DNA of 64,000 nucleotides from Zelopaecilomyces penicillatus (lineage: Eukaryota; Ascomycota; Sordariomycetes; Hypocreales; Pseudodiploosporaceae): assembly GCA_005765155.1 (NCBI GenBank), contig VCCP01000002.1, positions 620,001-684,000 on the forward strand. The letters are read 5' to 3'. This document shows positions 34,779-45,592 of this stretch, one piece after another. The position numbers and the translations under genes are program-made. Under the pieces are notes generated by a model. The model was not told the DNA's origin, ran no database searches, and saw nothing but the letters and a program-made list of their open reading frames with translations. The first letter of the stretch is position 1; every line of letters starts with the position of its first letter.

Positions 34779-36008
34779 CTACTCATCCCCTTTCACAATA
34801 AATCGGTAGAGATCGCCTCGGTCCAAGTAGATGACTCGGTCGTGGTATCCAGCCTTTTCAACCTCTTTCTGAAAATCCGACAGAGGCGACAGCAGGACGT
34901 CGTAGTCATCAAAGTGTATGGGGATCGTCAATTTGGGGTCAATAAGCTTCATCAGTTGCAAGCCCTGTTTTGCGTCCATTGTCACCATAATGAGAGGCAT
35001 ATGTGGCCCTGGAATCGTAGTTCCCCCTAAATGAACGAGCATCAAATCCACTTTTTTATCTTCCAGCCGCTTGGGGATCTCCTTCAGCTTGTCTACAAAT
35101 AAAGTGTCTCCCGATATATAGATCCTGTACCCCACCATCAGATCGCTGCCATCTTCGCAGCTTGAAGAGACATTGGAGCTTTCTTTTGAGTAGCCCAATT
35201 CTACCATCCAGCCGTTGGTGGGCGGAACAGCTTTTAGAAAATCGTTGGCGATGGCTAATGGCCCAGGGGGAACATGTTTTCCTGGCTGGCCCGTGATCTT
35301 GACGACTGGATGTCTGTTTTGTGATTTATTACTCGTCGAATGAAGGTGCAACATGCAACTCTCAAAGAAGTCGAGACTAGTCATTGCCCTGAATGGCTCG
35401 TCCTTGGCGTCAGGCGAAGTAAGACATTGCGTTGCGTGAGGAGTGCTAATTATAGGAAAATCTCGGTTCAACGAGTTCTCCACTAAACGGTCGAAGTGAT
35501 CTTCATGATAATGCGATAGCAATATGCAATCGACTGGGGGGAGGTCGTGAAGATCCAAGGCCGGGTTTGTGAGACGTTGGGCATCGACTCCTGGGCCGAG
35601 GTGAACATGGTCACCAGCATGGAGAAAATTTGGGTCTGTCAGGATACGAAAGCCATTCCACTCAATAATTGTCGTGGCCATGCCAATGAAGAATACGGCC
35701 GCATTTTCCTCGTTGGCTGTGTGATGCGTGATTCTGTGAGTCTTGCCTGCCGGGAGCTTGTCCCTTGGCGGAGCGCCCGTTGAGTCCTTGAGAAGACGAA
35801 CCCTCTTTTCCAGGTCTAAACTGAGATGATGCATGTCTCGTGTTCTTGGAAGGTTGTATAATTCTGATGATATACGGACGATGGAGATTGTAGGCCCTGT
35901 TTGAGGTGGGGAAACATCACAGAGAACGGATGCACATATATTGATCGTAGCGACGTAGCGACGTAGCAACGTGACCATATAGAATGCATGATGTAATACC
36001 ATGCTCAT
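34779..36008 (-). CDS. Metallo-beta-lactamase-fold hydrolase (UlaG/NAPE-PLD-like)
   Basis: Single open frame of 409 residues, minus strand. The metal-binding HxHxDH motif is SHYHEDHFD, preceded by NGFRILTDPNFL as in the broad UlaG-like group. GDTLFVD supplies the next metal-ligand Asp and PIHFDDYD the last His. Such enzymes use two metal ions to hydrolyse esters, lactones or phosphodiesters; the substrate here is unknown. The first about 58 residues look unlike the family and include an 8-bp tandem repeat (GTAGCGAC, about 35947-35970), so the true start may be the Met at 35834, giving 351 residues. It lies next to the secreted-protein gene without clear functional link. Confidence 0.82.
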   Translation of the reverse strand: MSMVLHHAFYMVTLLRRYVATINICASVLCDVSPPQTGPTISIVRISSELYNLPRTRDMHHLSLDLEKRVRLLKDSTGAPPRDKLPAGKTHRITHHTANEENAAVFFIGMATTIIEWNGFRILTDPNFLHAGDHVHLGPGVDAQRLTNPALDLHDLPPVDCILLSHYHEDHFDRLVENSLNRDFPIISTPHATQCLTSPDAKDEPFRAMTSLDFFESCMLHLHSTSNKSQNRHPVVKITGQPGKHVPPGPLAIANDFLKAVPPTNGWMVELGYSKESSNVSSSCEDGSDLMVGYRIYISGDTLFVDKLKEIPKRLEDKKVDLMLVHLGGTTIPGPHMPLIMVTMDAKQGLQLMKLIDPKLTIPIHFDDYDVLLSPLSDFQKEVEKAGYHDRVIYLDRGDLYRFIVKGDE

Positions 36009-37494
36009 CTACCAGAATTAATCGCATCAAATAATCCTGGCAGCGCTGTCAATATTTCTCAACAACTACAGAGCTGTCGGCATGGTGTGTGTGGTCATGG
36101 CTGATGTATGATCCAATCTTCACACATTTCAGGATGCGACTCAGCATTAGCTAAACTCTTGATAAGAAAATATACCCTGAGGTTGAGGGAGCATCCTCAA
36201 TACGTGTGTCTAGCTATCTAAATCACTCTAGGGGTACAACATATATGGAAACAAGACTGGCATTTATGTCCTCTATGTAGACGGCCAGTCCTGAGTAAAT
36301 AAGAGTGTAGTGTGCCATGAAACTCAAAAGCGCTTTCTCTCTCGACGTGAAACTTCATGTAGCTCCAAGCTGCCGAAGATAAGTTTGTTTAGATCACATA
36401 TATTCTAATGTTACCTCATCCCTAAAGCAAAAGTTGGCAAGGCTACCTTTTGCAGTGATCAGAAGCTAGTCCATCCAATTTCCTATGACTTCAGAATCCG
36501 CTACAACAGTTAGATATACTATACGCCATCATCATGAGTCATGGCCAGCACAAGAGCATCATGATTATTATTTATGCAATCTTAATGACGTTCCATCTTA
36601 GTGGCGGCTGTGTGACAACGCAACGTGGTGGTTGCAACTACCAGGGCGCGAGCTCTCGCGCCCTTGGGTCGAATGCGTCGGAAAGAGGCATCAAACAGCT
36701 TAAATGGAGATTTTGAGTAATATGGATGAGACGCAAGAAATGTGTCGATGGCCCTGCCGACGTTATCATTAAGCCAAAATTGCGATATTTTTTGTAAATC
36801 TCCCGTAGGTCAGTAGAATGTGGTGCAGCATCCTGACGTCATCATTACAACAAACCCACCAGTCCACAAGTATTTCATCACCCGATTGAGAATATACACC
36901 CTATAGTATCATCCTTTTAATATAGTACTGTTTTTTCTATCAAACGCGCTATATTTACTGCAGAACAGTCTTATCAATAATAGCCAAAGCTGTGCCGAAA
37001 TTCTCAATGTCTATACATGGGAACATCAGCTACAGGGACCAAAGACAGGATCCATGAACCGCCTTTACCATGTCTAGAGATTTCAGCAGAAAACTACAAA
37101 TATCCAACGGAAGAGTCATGTACTAATACAGTTAGCGGGCCTTCCGCTTGTAAGAAGATTTGTGTTTCCTCAGTAGGTGAATGGTGCTACATTGAAATAT
37201 GAAGCAAATTTTTTTTTTCTATGATACAAATACTTGATGACTGTTGATTTATCTGACAGATCTTGATCAAAGCACATACGAAGCGCATTGTACAGCTGCG
37301 AGTCGACAAATATCATATACATGCAAAAAACTTCACCCCACCAGTGAAACTCTTGGTCTAAACATGATATACACCTATTCCTTCACCACACAAACCCTTT
37401 AGACCAAGGAAATGTAGATCTCCCATCCATAATGATGATTGAGGTAGATGACCAGCTTAAATCAAAAGGACGTATAGGGTTCAAAAACACTCAC
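36009..37494. other. AT-rich intergenic region
   Basis: About 1.5 kb, AT-rich. Two short plus-strand frames contain several Cys codons (36534-36716 and 37017-37202). They do not join into one convincing gene and the second has no signal sequence. Otherwise nothing. Confidence 0.45.
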
Positions 37495-37835
37495 AAAATC
37501 CATTCTACCGTCTGTCAGGGCTATACGAGTAAGGATGGTATCCATCACTTTCTTACCACTATGAATCGCCATGAATTATAATGTCCGGCCTCGGTGGTTA
37601 GTCTCATTCGTATCTGCAGATTCCAGGATAAGTAAATCCATCAAATCTGCGTATCCTTTTTCTGCAGCCAAGTGCAGGGCTGTACAACCTTGGCTATCCT
37701 TTCCAAGTGATGTCTGCACCCTGATTTGAGAGGAACCGCAAATTTGACTCGTTGCCTGTGCAAACAGTAATATACAACACTGGGCTACTTGAATTGGGCA
37801 CAAATCAGGTGGCGGGTGTTCTTCACAGGTGATGC
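37495..37835 (-). pseudogene. Ankyrin-repeat protein relic
   Basis: Three ankyrin-type repeats can be read on the minus strand in broken frame. The first (SPVLYITVCTGNES..LSNQGADIT) is in one frame and stops soon after. The second (DSQGCTALHLAAEKGYADLMDLLI) is in another frame, a shift near 37695-37705. The third (NHRGRT, then MAIHSGKKVMDTIL) is interrupted by a TAA at 37578-37576 in the same frame. That stop would be CAA before a C-to-T change, the type made by repeat-induced point mutation. A possible donor site (GTGAGT) follows at 37494. No start codon or further exons are visible. It is a decayed fragment of a larger ankyrin protein. Confidence 0.7.
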
Positions 37836-38451
37836 ACGCGATTGTCGCATCTCCAACTCCAGATGCGCCTCATTGCAGACCATTGGCCTCATGACCCGCC
37901 AATCAACCCAATTACAACCCAACTTTGTGCTGAGTTAAGTATGCTATGCTATGCTCACTCACGATAGGTCTTTTGCGCAATCCTATTCTCAAGTCATTTG
38001 CGTTCCTGTTCACTCCATTTCTGCATCCCCTGTGGGTGACCCGTTTTTGATCGGTCGTAAACTGACCGTCGGGTGTGTATGGGTTGAGAACGGGAAGATG
38101 GATGGAATTTGCAAGGGAATAAGCCTGGAGTAAAAGAGTATCTTGTTTCCCCAGCTTATTCGCTTAGGCTACATGCGGGCTATATGCAAAAGAGGTAGCA
38201 TTTGGTTAGACATGTATGCAAGGTCTTATGCTGTTGGTTGCACCCCGATCGGAAATTTTACCCATCTCCACCATCTCCACCAGCACATATCGGTACATTG
38301 TTGGAGACAACACACGTTAAATCGAGATGAGTCTGTTTGTGCAGTTGTTTGTTTCGTGATGCGGCTTATTATCATATATTGCTGTTTAAAAAAAAAATGG
38401 CATTGCAACTCCTACTGATCCTTTCCCACCAGTGACTCCTCAAACTCCTCG
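37836..38451. other. Intergenic between ankyrin relic and terpene synthase
   Basis: About 0.6 kb, AT-rich, no gene recognised. The right end is the 3' flank of the terpene synthase. Confidence 0.5.
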
Positions 38452-40022
38452 TCACCATAACTTACACGCTTCCCCTCCATACCTCAACGCAACCGTGGGG
38501 ACCAAAACGTTCCCCGTCATGATGTACACAGAGGCATCGAGGAACAGCCACTCATCGGCCGTCAGAGCATCCTCATCAATCAGTTTCGATACTTCCTCGT
38601 CGATTTCGCATTCCGTTTGAAACTGCATGGCTGCTGCCATGGTAATGGCGGCATCTGCAGAGACGTCAAATATATTCATGATTACGCCGACGGTGTTGAT
38701 CAAATGTAGGATCTTGCCCGCGTCGTATGCCCGCTTTTCCTTGGCCCAGGAGGCAATGTCGTTGGCGATGCAGACCTGGTCTTTGAGCAGGCGAATGTAG
38801 TTGGCGAGACGAGGGCTGTCGATGTCGACTTTGGTGTCGAAGCTAAATTTGGTGCATCCAAGTACAAACCTAAGCAGTCTGGGCGTTAGCATCATGAAAT
38901 GCCGAGAAGTAAAGGAACAAGCAAAGCGAATGATGATGCTCAATTCCCAGCGTCACAAAAAAGCAAAAAAAAAAGAACCCCAGCTTACGGCAATGCTGCA
39001 TCCTCATGCCTGTAGGACAAAAACTCTCGTAGACTGTGGTACTTTTCAGGCGGGGGCGGCCGGCTTAGAAAACGGACCATTAATTCTATCAGCTCTCTTC
39101 CTGCCGTGTTGCCGGTTGCTCGGTCCACCTCGAGGATCTCGGTCATGGTATCGTCAACCAGTGCTTGGAGTGGAGATTTGACCGCCCCTGTATCTATCCA
39201 ATCTGTTCGCAGCCGTGCGACAAAGGCTTTTTGAAAGCATGAGAACTGCGATTTTGTCAGATGTCATGGCGCTGGTATTTAGCATACGCTCCTCGGGGTC
39301 CTAGACTCACGACTTCAGTGTCCTGGCTTTCCCAGATTTCTACAGGGTCGGTGTCAGCTTTCTCAACCATCGGACAATCGTGACATTCATGAAATCGGGG
39401 AACCAACCATCAAAAAGTGTAATGTACACGTTCATCGCCGACAGCAGCCTCGTCCGATGTTCATCCCCCTCCGGGAACAGATACACGGGGAACTTGGCCC
39501 ACCCTTCCGCCAGATCTGGCGTCAGTTCGTGCCTCGCCATATCCGCAATGGACACCCCCGCCTTCGACCGCGCCACCAGCTCTGCCGTTGTCGTGTCCTG
39601 CGCGCAGACATTCAGAAAGTCTCGTGCCGTCTCCACCGATATTTGCCAGTGCTTGCTCTGGCGACAGGGCGCGATGCCACTCGGCCATGGTAATCCGGCA
39701 TCGAAGGGGGAGATGTCGATGGCGTGGGGGCCTCTCTTAGCGATTTTGTCTTTGGGGACGACGACTTCTGATTTGGAGGCGGCGAGCGCGAGGAATGTGC
39801 CGCGTCGGATGTGGTCGTTGAGTTTTAGGTGTGGCGGGTGCAGGTAGGCTTGGCTGCCCTTGAGGTAGTCATACACATAATTGACGGCAAATTGGTATTG
39901 GAGGTCGTGAGAAGACGTGAGGTTGTCTGGCCATTTTTCCAGTTAGCTCTCGGAATAAATTCAAGGGAGTCTGCTATGCTCGACATGCCTCGAACGAACG
40001 TCAAGTTTGACTTGCTCCCCAT
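38452..40022 (-). CDS. Class I terpene synthase with apparent N-terminal frameshift
   Basis: Minus-strand exons: N-terminal exon ending at 39408, then 39339-39311 (29 nt), 39245-38989 and 38869-38452. The splice at 39408/39339 joins ..ITLFD to EIWES, giving the first metal motif as D-E-x-x-E. The second, NDIASWAKE, is a clear NSE triad, and ALRYGG near the end supplies the usual Arg-Tyr pair. The product is probably a sesquiterpene or related cyclised isoprenoid. The N-terminal end reads MGSKSN..FIPRANWK in one frame and KWPDNLTSSHD onward in another. One extra A in the run of five A/T at 39934-39938 would join them into a 439-residue protein, the normal size. It is either a true lesion or a base-calling error; an unrecognised upstream intron is the alternative. 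Confidence 0.8.
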
Positions 40023-41641
40023 GGTGCTACAGTAACCTAGAGTGATGGCGTGGCGATAAAGATATGGATAGTCCGGTTGAGTCGCAACCTAGACGGTACG
40101 ATTCGGGTATTTTCGCGTAAGGATGCTTCACTGTTTCTTTTCCACAAAGAACAATGTCGGACACAGCACTAGCTCAGTCTCCTGTGTTTTTTTTTTTAAA
40201 TAGTCCACCCCCACAAACTCCAAAGCTGATCTTCAAGCCATAGCGGAGGGATGAGCCGTGCTTCGACGGCCCGAAAAGCGGCTCATGCACGCAGCACGGC
40301 TCACATGGCGTCAGCATCATTGACGGGTGGAGCCGGGAGGAGTTGGACTTAGTTTATCATGGACGTTTTCTGTACAGGCACAAGCGCAGGGTTATGCTTG
40401 TTGTTAATCAATCTATTCGTAAGTCGCAGAAGATAGTTGGGGAGGCGTAGTCATGCACAACTCAAAGGATTGACAAAGGTTGCTGGTCCTGGGAATAGCT
40501 GGGTCACACCATAGTTGTTCGTACATACAACATGGCCACTCTTTACCGACAATTCGATAATGCCTGTAGGCTGTATGTACGTTACTCGGGTTGATGTGAT
40601 GCGAAACCGGGGTCGGAGTATCTTCCATGCACACTCCACTTCATCCTAACATTATTATGCTTTTGCCAAGTGTGTCACCCGAGGTCTCAGACCCTTGGCT
40701 CGTTGGGAATGTCTGACACATAACTCGGCATTACACTGGTGCCACGCTCCTTCAACGCGACTTTTCTCCAGCAAGACAACGGTCAGGATACTTCGCTGTG
40801 TATTATTCAACAATCCTTGTATGGGTTAGCAAATCCTTGCGCTGACCAAGACGCCCAGGTTGAACCATGTAGGTCAGATTTCGATAGGTATCGTTTGAGC
40901 GTAAGATGGCTGTCGGCGCGTCATATCTTGCGACGTGGCGTCCGAGTCTATTGTCAGAGCTGGGCTTTTGTGAATCCGAAAACGCGCTCTGGATCCAGCC
41001 GAGGAAACGCCCCCTTTTTCCGCTGCAGCTCTCATAATGCAACATGCAACGGTGTACTTATGGAGATCTACAGCTAGAAATCATGTTGATCACAACCAGA
41101 AAAGGAATTTGTGCCACTAATATAATAGCAAGTATTATACCTAGAGGACAATTATAGAACTTCCATTACCTAATCCACCATCCACAAGTCAACGGTCAAG
41201 CCACAGCCGCTTTCCCCCACCCCACCATGGCTGTGCATCCAGCCTTTCAGGCAGCCGATGCTAGAGCACAAGGCAGCTTCGCCCAACAAAAGCATCACGA
41301 GCACCCACCACCGACCAAGTCAATCACCGTCTTCTCTCGCCCTATGAACGCATCGCTCCGAGTTGGGCCCATCTCCTGGCCCGCAGGGCAGGCGGGCAGA
41401 CAGCCAAACTATTTCGCCTGACAAGTTTCACAGCCTCGCTGGATTAAGCAAACTCAATGACCTCGAAATTCTGCTCGACGTCTCTTCCACTTTTCACGAC
41501 ACACCACTCAAGAAGAACGTGATTAAGCTCTACGAATAAACACCAATACGCATATATCAATGTGTCGTTAACAGTCAGCATCACACAAGTAACCTCTGGA
41601 ATTCGCCCAAAGTCGACAACAGACGAAACCAATCCCAAACT
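40023..41641. other. Intergenic, terpene synthase to Mug113-like gene
   Basis: About 1.6 kb. On the minus strand just upstream of the terpene synthase a short open stretch (near 40100-40140) reads KHPYAKIPESYRL, but it has no in-frame ATG, so it is not called. Nothing else is recognised. The right end is the promoter of the next gene. Confidence 0.45.
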
Positions 41642-42225
41642 ATGCCTTTTGTCGCAAACACCCCCGAATCTCTCATCGCCCGAGCCGACTCAAGAAATCC
41701 AAACTCCACATGTCGCGGCATAACCGCCAACGGCCGCCCGTGCCGTCGACCTATCGCTGCTAGCACTTCTGCTCGGGGTACCGCAACAGTCATACTTATA
41801 GATATTGAGCCAGATGATCTCCCCCACGATGAGACCCTCTACTGCTGGCAGCACAAGGACCAGGCTGCCGCCGCCGCCGCTGCCCATTCCGCGCGACCGA
41901 GTCCTGGTTCTCGGCGGACATCTGCGCATCCAATTCTTGAGGAGAGGTCGAGCTTGGATACGCTAGCTGATCGGTTGGGCTTGGTGGACCTGAAAGAGAA
42001 GACTCGTAACGCTGCGAATGGCGACCAGCGGGGCGGCGATTTGAGGAGAGGGGAGAAGACTGACTATACGCCCAGGCCAAATCGACAGTCAACAAAAACG
42101 AAGCGTCCTAAGCAGGCCAAGAGAAGCTTACAATTTTGCTTTTGCTTCTCAATGCCTCTGGATGAAGTCAATGATAGTCCCGCGCCGCGGCCTCGTCCTC
42201 GTCCTCGTCCTCAGCCGCAACCTGT

Positions 42226-42257
<32 letters not shown>

Positions 42258-43120
42258 CCCGATACTCAACCTCCTCCGCCCCCCTGCCCAGTGCCGCGAC
42301 TCCTTCAAAAGAGTCACGGCAGCGCCAGCACAGTCGTCACAGCAGCCATGGAAACAGTGACCCCAAAGTCAAGTCCTCTCGACGTAGGCTTTCAGAAACA
42401 GCACCGTCCCCTGGCCAGCATTCATACCGGTCCGCCAGGTCCAGCCTTTCACAGACAGCCCAGATCAAGACCTTGATTCCGGACTCGCTAGATGCTGCCG
42501 CTGCCTCAGCACTCATGGCAGAGCTGGCGAAACCCCCCGTCGAGTCTGAGGAGCCTGGCTATATCTACATGTTTTGGCTTACACCAGCCTCCGCCCCCGT
42601 TCCTGCTCCCGTTGACGCCGCCCGCTCTCTCCTAGCACCGCCATCGGTTGCATCAACACCGCGAAACTCCCGTCGTGCCAGCGACGTTGTGTCCAGTTTC
42701 GCGGATCAAGCTGCTGCCGCCGGTGGTGCTACCGGTACTAGCAATGGGCGCAAGACGATGCTCCTCAAGATCGGCCGCGCAGCCAACGTCCAGCGGCGCA
42801 TGAACCAGTGGCAGCGGCAATGCGGCTACGACATTGAGATGCTGCGTTATTATCCTTACCTTCCTTCCACATCCCCAACAGACTCCCCGCATGCCACTGC
42901 CTCCGCCGCCTCCCCGACAATGACGCTCCATCCCCGCAAGGTCGAACGTCTTGTGCACATTGAGCTGACGGGCATGGATCTGCGAGCAAGTCTGCCAACC
43001 TGTGAAGCCTGTGGACGAGACCATCGCGAGTGGTTTGAAGTAGCGGCGTCGAGAGACGCCATTAGAAGGGTGGATGAGGTTATTCGCAGGTGGATCGATT
43101 GGGATGACAGTAGGGAATGA
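41642..43120 (+). CDS. T5orf172 / GIY-YIG-like domain protein (Mug113-type)
   Basis: Single exon, 492 residues. The N-terminus has a Cys/His cluster, Cys24, Cys34, Cys68 and His71 (CRGITANGRPCRR..YCWQHKD), a likely zinc site of fungal members. Residues about 180-205 are Pro-Arg repeats then a run of nine Gln encoded by CAG. The C-terminal domain (about 305-480) is T5orf172/DUF1766: GYIYMFWLTP, LLKIGRAANVQRRMNQW, KVERLVHIEL and CEACGRDHREWFEV, related to GIY-YIG nuclease folds. S. pombe Mug113 is meiotically upregulated; the biochemical role in filamentous fungi is not established. It is convergent with the sugar transporter. Confidence 0.88.
42196..42252 (+). repeat. Coding CCTCGT and CAG repeats (Pro-Arg, poly-Gln)
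   Basis: Tandem CCTCGT units followed by nine CAG codons in the Mug113-like gene encode a Pro-Arg stretch and poly-Gln. The tract is likely to vary in length between strains. Confidence 0.8.
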
Positions 43121-43665
43121 GGAAAGGGTGCGAGGGGGTAAACCCCTATAGAAATAGAGTCCCCTTATTTCCCTGTCTTGGATAATAGAAGATGGTGGAG
43201 GGATCATCACTATCACAGACAGAGTTGTCTCTTAGACAGACCTATAGGTTCCAAGTGGGAATTTCAATACGCTATCAAGCAAGCTTACATTTGCATTATT
43301 ATACGGATTTACAGACACAAAAATTGTTTCCGCCATATCTATAAGTGCAATCATGTTTTGTCGATATCAATCTGCGTGAGTTATTTTATCACATTTCCAT
43401 CAACTGGCCTACAACAGAATCAATGGCGCAGAATGTCACGGTAGATCCACAGATTATTTCAACATGCATTTTTCAGCTTGGTATCGTTATTTAACAGAGA
43501 TTATTGTTCATCATTTCCCAGAATTCCATAGCCTCCGGACATATGGAAATAATCCAAGACACACCGTTCTTGGAATCAAAAGAAATCCTCACTCCTAGCT
43601 TAGGAGATGCTCGCTTCACACAACATGATCTGACCAACTACATCAAGTTCAAAGAGAAAATTGAA
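43121..43665. other. Convergent intergenic, Mug113-like / MFS
   Basis: About 0.55 kb of 3' flanks, AT-rich. A short frame running in from the right is the antisense shadow of the transporter end. No gene. Confidence 0.55.
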
Positions 43666-45252
43666 TTAAGCCCCAGTAGGAGTCGTTGGCTTCTCCTCCG
43701 ACTCAAAAGCAGGCTTCTCATCGTGTTCGTGTTCAAGCTTGGATTCAAGATCACCATGCTCGGCACGGGCCATATGGCCGGTAACGACGTGTGTCTTCCA
43801 AGCCGGGGTGCCGAGATACTTGATGCCGTTGGGGTCTTCAAACATGGCCTCGGTTTCTTCCAGAGTCTTGCCAGCAGTTTCGGGAAACCCAAAGTAGACG
43901 TGGAAAAATGCGGCAGTGTTGAAGATACCAAAGATCAGGTAAGTCTTCCACTTGATGTTCTCAAAGGCTGATGGGGTAAAGAGTCCAAGCGCTGTGTTGA
44001 ACGCCCAGTTTCCAGAGGTAGATAAGGCAGCACCTTTACCACGGAGACGGAGAGGGAACAACTCTGGGGGATATGTCCATGAGATGGGACCCCATGTTGG
44101 GGCATATGAAGCAACGAACAAGTAGGTACAGGCAATGAGGCCCTTGGCGGCAGAGCCCGTCACTCTCATTGATTGCGCCTTGACGTGATCGATGCCTCCT
44201 GGGACGACTTCACCCTTTGTTGCAAGAATTCCTGCATTGGCGTACATCCAAATAGCCATCAGCACGGAGCCGACGAGAAGTGTCGGCCGACGGCCCCAGC
44301 GATCAACCCAAAGGATAGCAGGTACAGTCATTATGACATTGATGATATATGTAATGGACGAAGCAAGCAAGTTGGCGTTGCCAGAGTAGCCAGCCATGCT
44401 AAACACGTTGGCAATGTAGTACACTGTAATCAATTAGCCACACAAACGTCGTTGAAGAAACCCATAGCAGTCCCCAGACCCGCTCATGAGTGGTAAATCC
44501 AATAGATTGGGAAGAGGCATTCTTACTCATAACGTTCATGCCAGTCAATTGAGACCAGATCTGGGTGAAAAGACCAAGAACAGTGCGGTTCAGCATTTGC
44601 GGCTTGAAGAGATCGATATAAGTGACATCGGCGTGACGGCGCTCAAACTCGCACATGTTCTTGATGTCCTGCAATTCGTAGGCAACGAAAGGATGGTCTG
44701 GATCACCCTTGCCGTGGACAAGAGCCAGAACATCCCGGCACTCTTCCCACCGATCTTTGCGGGCAAGCCATCGTGGCGATTCAGGGAGGAGCATCATCAT
44801 GAAGAATAAGAAGAAGGCGGGGATCATTTGGAGTCCCCATGGGATACGCCAAGAAGCGGTGCTGTATTCGAGAGGGTTATGCTTGCCGATGAAGGAGCAT
44901 CCGTAGGAGATGTAGTACATGATGAGAATGCCCCAAGTGATGGCCCACTGTTGCATGCTAATGAAACGACCACGCTGTGAAGGAGGAGAAATTTCAGCAA
45001 TGTAGACGGGAACCTGAGCTGACTCGATTCCGACCGATATGCCGTTGATGACACGACCAACGATGAGCATACCGATGTTTTGGGATGCGCAGCAGAGAAC
45101 AGAACCGACGACCCTATGTAAGCAAAACAGTCAGCTTGGCGTGCCTTTGGTCATGGCGGATTCGGCATGTGCGATATATGGGTGTTTTTTTGCCAACCAA
45201 GCGTAGCCTGTCTGCTTGGGGCTTTGAAGAAGCATCCATCTGTGTCTGTTCC

Positions 45253-45291
<39 letters not shown>

Positions 45292-45592
45292 ACCAGATAA
45301 CGGCGCCGACCATGATGGACGTTTTCCTGCCCATACGATCTGAAAGAGGACCTGAAATCAGAGAGCCGAGCCAAGAGCCTGCAGCCATTGACGATGTAAT
45401 GCCGCCTTGAACCAAGGAGGTTGGTCCACCGCATCTGCCTTCTATAGTGGTGGGAGGGTTCTTATCCTGGTTGAAGTAGCATAGATATGACTGCTCGCCC
45501 AGCTGGGCCGACAGGGACGAGATATCGAAACCGAAAAGACCACCTCCAACGACGGAGGTGGCCGCAATCACGTAGATGTTGCCAATCGGCAT
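43666..45592 (-). CDS. MFS sugar transporter (hexose/quinate permease type)
   Basis: Three exons on the minus strand (45592-45294, 45113-44527, 44423-43666) give 547 residues with the 12-helix pattern of the sugar porter family. Marks include GGLFGFDISSLSAQ in helix 1, DRMGRKTS after helix 2, GRVINGISVG in helix 4, PESPRWLARK in the central loop, VDRWGRRPT after helix 8 and FPETAGKTLEE after helix 12. The C-terminal tail is acidic and Lys/Glu-rich. Start 45592 gives MPIGNIYVIAA, a normal sugar-porter N-terminus. Intron 1 carries a (CA)n microsatellite on the sense strand (plus-strand GT, about 45254-45285). It likely imports a hexose or quinate-like compound across the plasma membrane by proton symport. 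Confidence 0.95.
45254..45285 (+). repeat. (GT)n microsatellite in transporter intron 1
   Basis: About 15 GT units inside the first intron of the MFS gene, close to its donor site. Confidence 0.9.

Noticed and set aside
36534..37202. Two short Cys-containing plus-strand frames that could be exons of a small secreted protein
   Set aside because: The first has a hydrophobic start but ends soon. The second is closed by upstream stops and no donor/acceptor pair joins them in frame convincingly.
40090..40165. Minus-strand stretch reading KHPYAKIPESYRL as an upstream terpene synthase exon
   Set aside because: No in-frame ATG after the preceding stop. Its phase would fit a splice to the next frame, but a one-base slip in the A/T run explains the gene more simply.
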